A program made the position numbers and the translations under genes. Source: an uncultured Lachnospiraceae bacterium (GTDB taxonomy: Bacteria > Bacillota > Clostridia > Lachnospirales > Lachnospiraceae). From it: 8,578 nucleotides of DNA. Positions 1 through 6,579 of the stretch are shown here, piece by piece. The notes under the pieces are model-generated. The model was not told the origin of the DNA and made no database searches. It saw only the letters and a program-made list of their open reading frames with translations. Location: assembly GCA_902766655.1 (NCBI GenBank), contig CACXEL010000301.1:1-8578 (forward strand). Reading direction: 5' to 3'. Positions within the stretch are counted from its first letter, which is position 1; each line of letters opens with the position of its first letter.

Positions 1-955
1 CACGGTCTTCGCGCGGGGCAGAGGCGTCATCATCTGCGAGCCGTCAGTGGTGGCCTACGACAAGGACAACGATCGGATCCTGGCCTACGGGGACGAAGCC
101 AGGCATCTGATCGACCGGACCCAGGGCAACATCGTTGCCATCCGGCCCCTCAAGAATGGCGTCATTTCCGATTATAATGTGACCGAGAAGATGCTGGGGC
201 ACTTTATCAAGCGGGCCATCGGCCGGCGGGCCCTCCGCAAGCCGCTGATCACCATCTGTGTGCCCAGCGGCGTGACCGCTGTGGAAAAGCGGGCCGTCGA
301 GGAGGCCGCCTACCAGGCAGGCGCCAGAGGCGTCACCATCGCGGAGGAGACCGTGGCGGCTGCCATCGGGGCGGGAATCGACATCACCAAGCCGGTGGGC
401 AACATGATCGTGGACATCGGCGGAGCGACCACCGATACAGCCATCATCTCCTTGGGGGCACCGGTCATCCTGAGCACAATTCATGTGGGCGGCGACCATT
501 TCAACGAGGCAATCACCCGCTATGTACGGCGCAACCACTCCCTTTTCATCGGTGAGCAGCAGGCCGAGGACATCAAGATCCGCATCGGCACCGTCTGCAA
601 GTGGCCGCGGGCGGAGGAGATGCAGGTGACCGGGCGCAACGTCATCACCGGCAATGCCAGGACGATCTCCCTGACCTCCGACGAGATCCGGGGAGCCATC
701 ATCGAGACCGCCACCGAGATCGTCGAGAGCGTCCACGGCGTTCTTGAGAAGACGCCGCCCGAGCTGGCCAGCGACATCGTGGGCCGGGGCATCGTCCTGA
801 CGGGCGGCGGCGCGAGGCTGGACGGCATGGAGGAGCTTGTGTCCGACAGGACAGGCATCAACGTCATGACCGCGGAGAACCCGGAGCTGGCCGTGGCGGA
901 GGGAACAGGCCTCTACAATGAGAAACTGGAACAGCTGAGCCGTATGGAGAGATAA
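1..955 (+). CDS. mreB: Rod shape-determining protein MreB/Mbl family, 5' end missing
   Basis: This is a bacterial actin homologue that forms membrane-bound filaments guiding lateral cell-wall synthesis. The frame is open from base 2, so 317 codons are visible. About 15 N-terminal residues, including the first phosphate-binding loop, lie outside the window. Numbering from base 2, the family block RTQGNIVAIRPLKNGVISDY is followed by CVPSGVTAVEKRAVEEA, the phosphate-2 loop DIGGATTD (residues 138-145, bases 413-436), the IGE..AE.IKI.IG segment, and the adenosine loop GIVLTGGGARLDG (bases 788-826). Some near-invariant positions differ. The loop usually reads DIGGGTT(D/E) and has Ala for the third Gly here. 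The usual EEPMAAAIGAG reads EETVAAAIGAG. This suggests a divergent paralogue (MreB, Mbl or MreBH type). The TAA stop touches the recD2 ATG, so the two genes are almost surely co-transcribed. Family is certain; paralogue class is not. Confidence 0.93.
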   Translation, partial: TVFARGRGVIICEPSVVAYDKDNDRILAYGDEARHLIDRTQGNIVAIRPLKNGVISDYNVTEKMLGHFIKRAIGRRALRKPLITICVPSGVTAVEKRAVEEAAYQAGARGVTIAEETVAAAIGAGIDITKPVGNMIVDIGGATTDTAIISLGAPVILSTIHVGGDHFNEAITRYVRRNHSLFIGEQQAEDIKIRIGTVCKWPRAEEMQVTGRNVITGNARTISLTSDEIRGAIIETATEIVESVHGVLEKTPPELASDIVGRGIVLTGGGARLDGMEELVSDRTGINVMTAENPELAVAEGTGLYNEKLEQLSRMER

Positions 956-3331
956 ATGGCAGAACACGTAAGTGGTGTGGTGGAGCACATCATTTTCAGA
1001 AATGAAGACAACGGATACACGGTGCTGAGCCTCGCCTCGGAGGGAAAAGAGCTGACGCTGGTCGGCTTTTTTCAGTCTGTCACGGAAGGCGTGACGCTGG
1101 AGGCGGAAGGGCGGTATACGTCCCATGCCGCCTACGGGGAACAGTTCAAGGTCGACAGCTACGAGCTTCGCCAGCCGGAAGGGAAGGATGGTATCGAGCG
1201 ATATCTTTCCTCAGGCGCCATCAAGGGCATCGGCAAGGCCCTGGCTGCCAGGATCGTGAAGAAATATGGCGAGGACACGCTCCGGATCATCGAGGAGGAG
1301 CCTGAACGGCTGATTGAGATCCGGGGAATCAGCGAGCGCATCGCCCGTGACATAGCACGCCAGGCGGCCGACCAGAAGAATATGCGGCAGGCCATGATGT
1401 TTCTTCAGCAATACGACATATCCATCTCTCTGGGGGTCCGCATTTACAAGGAATACGGCGAAAAGCTGTATGACATCCTGAAGGAGAACCCCTACCGGCT
1501 GGCCGATGACATAGACGGTGTAGGCTTTAAGACCGCGGATGTGATTGCGGCCAGGATCGGTATCGATCCCGACTCGGAGTACCGGATCCGCAGCGGCATC
1601 CTCTACACCCTGTCCATGGCCGCGGGAGAGGGCAGTGTCTACCTGCCCGAGCGCCAGCTCATCCGGCGCTGCGCCGCCATGCTGGGGACCGGTGAGGAGC
1701 TGGTGGAACGTCAGATCACCTCCCTGGCCCTGGAGCACAGGATCATGCTCCGCGACCACGAGCGGCGGCAGGGCACCGCGCAGGGCTACAGGAAAGCCTT
1801 TGAGCAGACGGACAACGGCGAGTGGGAGGATGACTTCTACACGGGTTGGGAACTTTACGACATGCCCGAGCGGGACGAAGAGGGACGCGAAACGGAGCGG
1901 ATCGTCTACAGCAGTCACTACTATTATCTGGAGCTCAATACAGCCAGGATGCTGAACGACCTCAATATCCAGGTCCGGAAGGACGGACCGCTCCTCGAGA
2001 GCAGTCTGGACCGCCTGAAAAAGGGCAGAAATATCACCCTGGACGAGGACCAGGAGAATGCGATCCGGTGCGCGGCCAGGAACGGCCTGCTGATCCTGAC
2101 CGGAGGACCGGGCACCGGCAAGACGACCACCATCAATGAGATGCTTCGCTACTTCGAGCTGGAGGATATGACGATCCGTCTGGCTGCCCCCACCGGGCGG
2201 GCTGCCAAGCGGATGACAGAGACCACCGGCTTCGAGGCCTCCACCATTCACCGGCTCCTGGAGTTCGGCGCTTCCGGCGAGGACCTCGCCGAGCGGGAGG
2301 AGGTCCGCTTTGAGAGAAATGCATCCAATCCCCTGGAGGCGGACGTCATCATCATCGACGAGATGAGTATGGTCGACATTTCTCTCATGCACGCGCTGCT
2401 CTCGGCCGTGACGGCCGGGACCAGGCTGATCCTGGTGGGCGACGTGGACCAGCTGCCGTCGGTGGGGCCGGGCAGCGTTCTCAGGGACATGATCCGGGCG
2501 GACGTCTTCCCATGTGTGCGGCTGCATCACATTTTCAGGCAGGCGGCTACCTCGGACATCGTGGTGAATGCCCACAAGATCAACGCTGGAGAAGCCATCC
2601 GGCTGGACAATAAGAGCCGGGACTTCTTCTTTCTCCGCCGGAGTGATGTGAATCTTATCATCAGCAATATCATCCAGCTGGTGCGGGACAAGCTTCCCCC
2701 CTACGTGGATGCCAAGCCTTTTGACATTCAGGTCCTTTCGCCCATGCGGAAGGGGCCCCTGGGCACCATACGGCTGAACCGCATTCTCCAGACTTACCTG
2801 AATCCGGCGGACGGCGCCAAGGCCGAGAAGGCCTTCGGCGATCGTGTCTTCCGGGTGGGTGACAAAGTCATGCAGATCCGCAACAATTACCAGCTGGCCT
2901 GGGAGATCAGGGGTCGGTACGGCACGGCCATCGCCACAGGGGAGGGTATTTTCAACGGGGATATGGGTATCGTTCGCTCTATGAACGATTATTCGGCCAG
3001 CATGAGCATCGAGTTCGACGATGGACGGATGGTCGACTATCCCTACGCGGATCTGGAGGAGCTGGAGCACGCCTACGCGGTGACGATCCATAAGTCCCAG
3101 GGCAGCGAGTATCCGGCCGTCATCATTCCCCTCCTCACCGGACCGTCCATGCTCATGACGCGGAACCTTCTTTATACGGCTGTCACCAGAGCGCGGAAAT
3201 GTGTGACTATACTGGGAAGCGAGGAGACGGTGAGCAACATGATCGACAACGCCTCGGAGCTCGAGCGATATACCTCCCTTGACGAAAGGATCCTTGAAAT
3301 TTGCAGTCTGACAGAATCCCACGGGGGCTGA
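956..3331 (+). CDS. recD2: RecD2-type ATP-dependent DNA helicase (SF1B)
   Basis: This is a stand-alone RecD-like 5'-3' DNA helicase (YrrC/RecD2) of 791 residues, close to the usual length; these proteins act in DNA repair and replication-fork maintenance without RecB or RecC. The N-terminal region (about 1-75) begins SGVVEHIIFRNEDNGYTVL, typical of RecD2. Helix-hairpin-helix-like segments follow (about 87-135 and 185-202). The helicase core has Walker A GGPGTGKTTT (383-392), APTGRAAKRM (411-420), Walker B DVIIIDEMSMVD (463-474), GDVDQLPSVGPG (495-506), and the C-terminal motifs VTIHKSQGSEYP (709-720) and YTAVTRARK (740-748). All motor motifs look intact. Residues about 268-315 are a charged stretch that looks longer than I expect between the N-terminal module and the motor. 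The ATG directly follows the mreB stop, with GGAG at 946-949 as ribosome binding site inside mreB. Its 3' end overlaps comF. Confidence 0.95.
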   Translation: MAEHVSGVVEHIIFRNEDNGYTVLSLASEGKELTLVGFFQSVTEGVTLEAEGRYTSHAAYGEQFKVDSYELRQPEGKDGIERYLSSGAIKGIGKALAARIVKKYGEDTLRIIEEEPERLIEIRGISERIARDIARQAADQKNMRQAMMFLQQYDISISLGVRIYKEYGEKLYDILKENPYRLADDIDGVGFKTADVIAARIGIDPDSEYRIRSGILYTLSMAAGEGSVYLPERQLIRRCAAMLGTGEELVERQITSLALEHRIMLRDHERRQGTAQGYRKAFEQTDNGEWEDDFYTGWELYDMPERDEEGRETERIVYSSHYYYLELNTARMLNDLNIQVRKDGPLLESSLDRLKKGRNITLDEDQENAIRCAARNGLLILTGGPGTGKTTTINEMLRYFELEDMTIRLAAPTGRAAKRMTETTGFEASTIHRLLEFGASGEDLAEREEVRFERNASNPLEADVIIIDEMSMVDISLMHALLSAVTAGTRLILVGDVDQLPSVGPGSVLRDMIRADVFPCVRLHHIFRQAATSDIVVNAHKINAGEAIRLDNKSRDFFFLRRSDVNLIISNIIQLVRDKLPPYVDAKPFDIQVLSPMRKGPLGTIRLNRILQTYLNPADGAKAEKAFGDRVFRVGDKVMQIRNNYQLAWEIRGRYGTAIATGEGIFNGDMGIVRSMNDYSASMSIEFDDGRMVDYPYADLEELEHAYAVTIHKSQGSEYPAVIIPLLTGPSMLMTRNLLYTAVTRARKCVTILGSEETVSNMIDNASELERYTSLDERILEICSLTESHGG

Positions 3332-4050
3332 GGGAAGCGGGCGGTCTTTTGCTGGACCTCATTTTCCCAAGGCGGTGCCCCGTCTGCCATGAGGCAGCCA
3401 TGCCGCCTTACCATATCTGCCCGGCCTGCCGGGCGCGTCTTCCCTTTATCGGGACCGCGCGGTGCGGAAAATGCGGTAAGCCCGTGCCGGGTACGGACCG
3501 GCTCTGCGATGACTGCCGGACGCGGCAGCACGCCTTCGACAGGGGACTGGGACTCCTTCTCTATGACGAAACCATGCGGTCGACCATGTCCTACCTGAAG
3601 TACCGGGGCAGGAAGGAGTACGGGGAAGCCCTGGGCGAGCTTCTCGCGGAGTACACCGCTGACCTGGCCGCTCTGTGGCGACCGTCCGTCATTGTTCCCG
3701 TCCCCCTCCATCCTAAGAAAATGAACACCCGCACCTATAACCAGGCGGCGGAAATCGCCCGGCCTCTTGCCCGCGCCTTCGGCATTCCGATGGCGGAAAC
3801 AATGCTGCGCCGAAGTTCGGAGACCCTGGCCATGAAGAATCTGGACGCAGTCGAGCGTTTCAGGAACCTGGAAGGCGCCTTTGAGCCCGGGCCGGGTTTC
3901 GTGCCGGCTCGCAGCGTACTCCTTGTGGACGATATCTACACCACCGGGGCTACCATGGATGCGGCTTCTCTGACCCTTCGTGAGGCCGGGATCCGTGAAA
4001 TATACTTTCTGACGGTTTGCATTGGCGGCGGTTTCATGGTACAATACTAA
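3301..4050 (+). CDS. comF: ComF-family phosphoribosyltransferase-fold protein
   Basis: ComF proteins are linked to natural DNA uptake, where ComF works with the ComFA helicase; many bacteria that are not known to be competent also carry one. The 249-residue product has four CxxC pairs (Cys26/29, 40/43, 55/58, 69/72), likely binding zinc. The PRTase domain follows, with VPVPLHPKK (132-140), TYNQAAEIA (145-153), the ER.RNLEGAF segment (185-194) and the PRPP loop VLLVDDIYTTGATMD (206-220). The TTG start at 3301 is chosen because a stop codon in this frame (3295-3297) excludes anything upstream. The next ordinary start, TTG at 3349, would cut close to the conserved LIFPRRCPVC block. GAAAGGA at 3284-3290 lies ten bases upstream. 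The gene overlaps recD2 by 31 bases, which suggests translational coupling. Family call is firm; the exact start is probable. Confidence 0.9.
   Translation: MQSDRIPRGLREAGGLLLDLIFPRRCPVCHEAAMPPYHICPACRARLPFIGTARCGKCGKPVPGTDRLCDDCRTRQHAFDRGLGLLLYDETMRSTMSYLKYRGRKEYGEALGELLAEYTADLAALWRPSVIVPVPLHPKKMNTRTYNQAAEIARPLARAFGIPMAETMLRRSSETLAMKNLDAVERFRNLEGAFEPGPGFVPARSVLLVDDIYTTGATMDAASLTLREAGIREIYFLTVCIGGGFMVQY
4017..4045 (+). promoter_or_regulatory. Probable sigma-A promoter inside the 3' end of comF
   Basis: A TTGCAT box (4017-4022) and a TACAAT box (4040-4045, five of six matches to TATAAT) are separated by 17 bases. The TG at 4037-4038 gives an extended -10 (TGG-TACAAT). Transcription would start near 4052, just after the comF stop, with a leader of about 84 bases. 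The -35 box is weak, but an extended -10 can compensate. It could drive the two membrane-protein genes and perhaps cdaA. Judged by eye only. Confidence 0.5.
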
Positions 4051-4071
4051 TCAACTATGTGTGAATGCCCT

Positions 4072-4098
4072 TCCGGCGGGCAGACCTGCCATGCCGGA
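4072..4098 (+). other. Leader stem-loop before the 126-residue membrane protein gene
   Basis: TCCGGC (4072-4077) pairs perfectly with GCCGGA (4093-4098). Inside it, GGCA (4079-4082) pairs with TGCC (4087-4090) around a GACC tetraloop, leaving a small internal loop of one base against two. No T-run follows, so it is not an intrinsic terminator. It lies in the leader expected from the promoter in the end of comF. Confidence 0.4.
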
Positions 4099-4108
4099 TA
4101 CGGCCCGA

Positions 4109-4124
4109 TCCCGGACGGGAGGAG
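4109..4124 (+). promoter_or_regulatory. Shine-Dalgarno GGGAGGAG partly paired in a small hairpin
   Basis: GGGAGGAG (4117-4124) lies 11 bases before the ATG at 4136 and decides that start. Its first four bases, GGGA, can pair with TCCC (4109-4112) around the loop GGAC; the C and G at the loop edges can also pair. The helix is short, so any effect on translation is inference. Confidence 0.45.
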
Positions 4125-4135
4125 AAATACAGACT

Positions 4136-4516
4136 ATGATCGACCAGGAACGCGTGCTCCTCATGACGAAGCTGGCACGCTTTGAAAAAGGAAGAAAGGG
4201 AAAAGAAGCGCTCCAGATGCACAAGTATTACCGGAGCGATTTTCTGGCGCTTGCCCTGATCAAGACCTTCTTTCTGACGACCATCGGCTACGGACTCATG
4301 CTGGGAGTTACGCTCCTGGCCAACATGAGCTTCATCATGGACAACTTTAACCTGATCAATATCAGGGTGGCCGGCTCCATGATCCTGATCGGCTACCTGG
4401 TCCTCCTGGGGTTATCCATGGCGGTCGGCTATCTGCATGCCCTGATCCGATACAACAGGGCCAAAAAGCTCATGCGGGAGTACCTGTCCGATCTCGAAAA
4501 GCTGTCCGACATGTGA
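4136..4516 (+). CDS. Uncharacterised small membrane protein, two predicted helices
   Basis: The 126-residue product matches no family I can name. A basic, polar N-terminus (1-35, with the stretch KGRKGKEALQMHKYYR) precedes a first hydrophobic segment (about 36-61). A short Asn-rich linker (MDNFNLINIR, 68-77) leads to a second hydrophobic segment (about 78-103), and the protein ends in a charged, probably helical tail (RAKKLMREYLSDLEKLSDM). The positive-inside rule puts both ends in the cytoplasm. The frame is open further upstream to 4022, but the ATG at 4136 is preferred because it has a good ribosome binding site and the upstream codons run through the comF end and promoter. The gene for a larger membrane protein starts 49 bases downstream, so the two products may act together. 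The two-helix layout is clear; function is unknown. Confidence 0.82.
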   Translation: MIDQERVLLMTKLARFEKGRKGKEALQMHKYYRSDFLALALIKTFFLTTIGYGLMLGVTLLANMSFIMDNFNLINIRVAGSMILIGYLVLLGLSMAVGYLHALIRYNRAKKLMREYLSDLEKLSDM

Positions 4517-4565
4517 GAGCACGACAAAAGACTGATCTTTCCATAAACCTGTTTAAGGAGAATCC

Positions 4566-5594
4566 ATGACGACCATACTTGAACTCAGAGAGAAACTGAA
4601 GGGTCTGTACGCCAATTACTCTACCTACATCGAAATCGTGCTGAAGCTCGTGCTGGCCCTTGTCTGCCTTATGTGGATCCGGTCCGCCTTTGACGGCACC
4701 GGTATCTTCAGCAATACCTACGTGATCCTGGTATCCGCCCTGCTCTGCTCGGTCTTCCCGCTCCGGATGACGCCGCTCATCTCCGGCATTTTCATCGTCG
4801 GCCAGGCCTTCGAGCTGGGACTCGACGTGGGTGCCATCTTTGCGGTCATGTTCCTGATCATCATTATCTTCTTTTTCAGGTTTGCACCGGATGACGGCCT
4901 CGCCATGATCCTCACGCCGGTCGGTCTCTCCCTGGGAATACCGGCGTTCATTCCCCTCTGCGTGGGTGTTCGGAAAAAGCCCACTGCGGCGGTTGCTGTC
5001 ATTTTCGGAAGTTATGTCTACCACCAGATCCTCCGGCTCAACGAGAGCCGGGCTGCCCTCGCGGAGCTTCCTCTGACTGAGTTCATGGATCGGTTCGACC
5101 TGATTTTTATCAATCTTATTGCGAACCGCAATATGGTGGTGGGCATGTTCGCCATGACAGCCGCCATCGTCATCACCTTCGCCGTCTGCCGTCTGGGTTT
5201 CAACCATGCTTTCGAGGCGGCTGTGGTGTTCGGCGGCGTGGTCTACGTGGTCTTCATTCTCATGGGCAATTCCATGGCCGGGAGCACCTTTGCTGTTCCG
5301 TCCGTGATCGGCATGACACTGGTGAGCACCCTGCTGGCTCTGGTCGTGGAGTTCTATTTCCTCTCCCTCAATTACAAGGGAACGGAGAAGATGGAATTCG
5401 AGGACGACGAATATTATTACTATGTCCGCGCCGTCCCCAAGATGTATGCCTATAAGCGCCGCATCCAGCTTGAAAAGGAGGAGGAGGCTGCGGAAGGCGG
5501 GCCGGCTGTCGAGGAGGTGCCCGACATCGCCCATCCGGACGTCAATTCCGTAGACTTTGAGCGCAAGCTCGAGGATTCACTGAAAAATCTGTAA
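4566..5594 (+). CDS. Uncharacterised polytopic membrane protein with acidic, Tyr-rich tail
   Basis: This 342-residue protein has about eight or nine hydrophobic segments (roughly 20-38, 50-66, 70-84, 88-105, 113-134, 138-155, 190-208, 215-234 and 243-268). A polar stretch lies at about 156-189. The cytoplasmic tail (269-342) contains EFEDDEYYYYVRAVPK (277-292), then a basic segment, then Glu-rich low-complexity sequence and a terminal FERKLEDSLKNL. The loop after helix four, RFAPDDG (105-111), may be functional. No ATPase, transporter signature or catalytic motif is recognisable. From memory, similar tails occur in unnamed Lachnospiraceae proteins, but I cannot confirm this here. The start is supported by AAGGAGA at 4555-4561, five to six bases before the ATG. 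It lies between the small membrane protein and cdaA, which makes a role in membrane or envelope physiology plausible but unproven. Confidence 0.85.
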   Translation: MTTILELREKLKGLYANYSTYIEIVLKLVLALVCLMWIRSAFDGTGIFSNTYVILVSALLCSVFPLRMTPLISGIFIVGQAFELGLDVGAIFAVMFLIIIIFFFRFAPDDGLAMILTPVGLSLGIPAFIPLCVGVRKKPTAAVAVIFGSYVYHQILRLNESRAALAELPLTEFMDRFDLIFINLIANRNMVVGMFAMTAAIVITFAVCRLGFNHAFEAAVVFGGVVYVVFILMGNSMAGSTFAVPSVIGMTLVSTLLALVVEFYFLSLNYKGTEKMEFEDDEYYYYVRAVPKMYAYKRRIQLEKEEEAAEGGPAVEEVPDIAHPDVNSVDFERKLEDSLKNL

Positions 5595-5603
5595 CGTACA
5601 GAT
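5587..5603 (+). other. Perfect stem-loop across the stop codon of the 342-residue protein
   Basis: ATCTGTA (5587-5593) and TACAGAT (5597-5603) form a perfect seven-base inverted repeat around ACG. The TAA stop (5592-5594) lies inside it. A short A-run precedes it. A second hairpin begins two bases downstream. Confidence 0.5.
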
Positions 5604-5605
5604 CC

Positions 5606-5637
5606 GGACGCAGGACCGGTCGGGGACTGCGTCCTTT
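5606..5637 (+). terminator. GC-rich hairpin with a short T-tract, weak terminator or attenuator
   Basis: GGACGCAG (5606-5613) pairs perfectly with CTGCGTCC (5627-5634) across a 13-base loop. Only three T residues follow (5635-5637), then GCGCG, so termination would be weak or partial. It lies 72 bases upstream of cdaA. It could reduce read-through from the upstream membrane-protein genes or act as an mRNA processing or stability element. Confidence 0.4.
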
Positions 5638-5690
5638 GCGCGAAAAGAAATGCACCTGGATGACAGCCGTTGACATGCATCAGCCGGGAG

Positions 5691-5699
5691 AAAGGAGGT
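5691..5699 (+). promoter_or_regulatory. Near-perfect Shine-Dalgarno sequence of cdaA
   Basis: AAAGGAGGT ends seven bases before the cdaA ATG. It is the closest match in the window to the anti-Shine-Dalgarno sequence and implies efficient initiation. Confidence 0.75.
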
Positions 5700-5706
5700 C
5701 GGGAAA

Positions 5707-6579
5707 ATGTCTTCTATACTCGAAATGCTGAAGAATCTGATTTCCGGCCTGTATTTCCCGAGGATCGGGCTCAGTGATGTGGTCGAAATTCTGATCCTCG
5801 CGGCTCTCATTTACGTGATCATGGTCTGGATCCAGCGGACCCGGGCCTACACGCTGCTGCGAGGCATGATCACGGTCGTCGTCTTCCTGACGCTGGTCAG
5901 GCTCTTTCAGCTGTCGGCCATCTGGTGGATCGCCCAGAATCTGGCGTCCATCGCCCTGCTGGCCCTGGTCATTATTTTCCAGCCGGAGCTCAGAAAAGGT
6001 CTGGAATCCCTGGGCAACAGGAGCTTTTTCTCCATGCTGGTCCCCTTCGATTCCCAGCATCAGGAGCGCTTCACAGAGAACACGATCAATGAGATCGTCC
6101 GCGCTGTCAACGACATGAGCGAGGTGCGGACAGGAGCCCTGATCGTCATCGAGCAGCAGATCCTGCTCACGGAATTCATCAGCACCGGCATCGAGCTGGA
6201 CGCCCGGATGTCCTCCCAGCTGCTGACCAACATATTCGAACACAACACGCCGCTCCATGACGGCGCTGTTGTGGTGCGTGGGGACAGGATCGTGGCGGCC
6301 ACCTGCTATCTGCCCCTCTCTGAAAATGTATCCATCAGCAAGAAGTTCGGCACCCGTCACCGCGCCGGCCTCGGCATCAGCGAGGTCAGTGACGCCTTTA
6401 CCATCATCGTTTCCGAGGAGACCGGCAGGGTGTCCTACTCCTATATGGGTGTTCTGAACACCGGTGTCACCGCCAGCGACCTCAGGGAGCAGCTCCACAA
6501 CGTTCAGCGCAATACCATGAACGACAGAAATGAGAGCAAGTTCCGCATCTGGAAAGGAAGGGACAGCAATGAAGAGTAG
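5707..6579 (+). CDS. cdaA: Membrane diadenylate cyclase CdaA
   Basis: CdaA condenses two ATP into cyclic di-AMP, which controls potassium and osmolyte uptake and cell-wall homeostasis. The 290-residue length is normal. Three membrane helices (about 24-42, 50-66, 74-92) are followed by the family landmark FQPELRKGLESLG (91-103). The DAC catalytic domain (about 120-270) contains LDARMSSQLLTNIFEHNTPL, the DGA motif (185-187) in HDGAVVV, and the RHR motif (217-219) in GTRHRAGLGISE. Both ATP-binding motifs are intact, so the enzyme should be active. A charged, probably flexible C-terminus follows. The start is fixed by the strong ribosome binding site. The last 11 bases overlap cdaR, the usual partner, which supports coupled expression. 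The gene for a polytopic membrane protein of unknown function lies directly upstream. Confidence 0.97.
   Translation: MSSILEMLKNLISGLYFPRIGLSDVVEILILAALIYVIMVWIQRTRAYTLLRGMITVVVFLTLVRLFQLSAIWWIAQNLASIALLALVIIFQPELRKGLESLGNRSFFSMLVPFDSQHQERFTENTINEIVRAVNDMSEVRTGALIVIEQQILLTEFISTGIELDARMSSQLLTNIFEHNTPLHDGAVVVRGDRIVAATCYLPLSENVSISKKFGTRHRAGLGISEVSDAFTIIVSEETGRVSYSYMGVLNTGVTASDLREQLHNVQRNTMNDRNESKFRIWKGRDSNEE

Noticed and set aside
44..1126. 360-codon open frame on the - strand opposite mreB
   Set aside because: It is the antisense shadow of conserved MreB codons and runs across the mreB-recD2 border.
1211..3322. 703-codon open frame on the - strand opposite recD2
   Set aside because: The + strand frame encodes a full RecD2 with all helicase motifs. 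The antisense product has no recognisable domain and is rich in His, Gly, Asp and Val as expected for a shadow of a G+C-rich gene.
4022..4135. Longer form of the 126-residue membrane protein starting at 4022
   Set aside because: The extra 38 codons run through the comF end and promoter, have no ribosome binding site and give an unlikely N-terminus.
4051..4135. A c-di-AMP (ydaO-type) or other known riboswitch in the leader
   Set aside because: The leader is only about 85 bases and holds two simple hairpins. I see none of the conserved elements of that or another large riboswitch class.
4470..5534. 354-codon open frame on the - strand opposite the polytopic membrane protein
   Set aside because: Its product is a very polar His/Asp/Glu/Arg-rich sequence, the expected complement of a hydrophobic gene. 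The + frame has a start, a good ribosome binding site and clear membrane helices.
5670..5675. Perfect TTGACA box upstream of cdaA
   Set aside because: At the expected 17-base spacing only the ribosome binding site is found. The nearest TATAAT-like box (TATACT, 5715-5720) is 39 bases away and inside cdaA.
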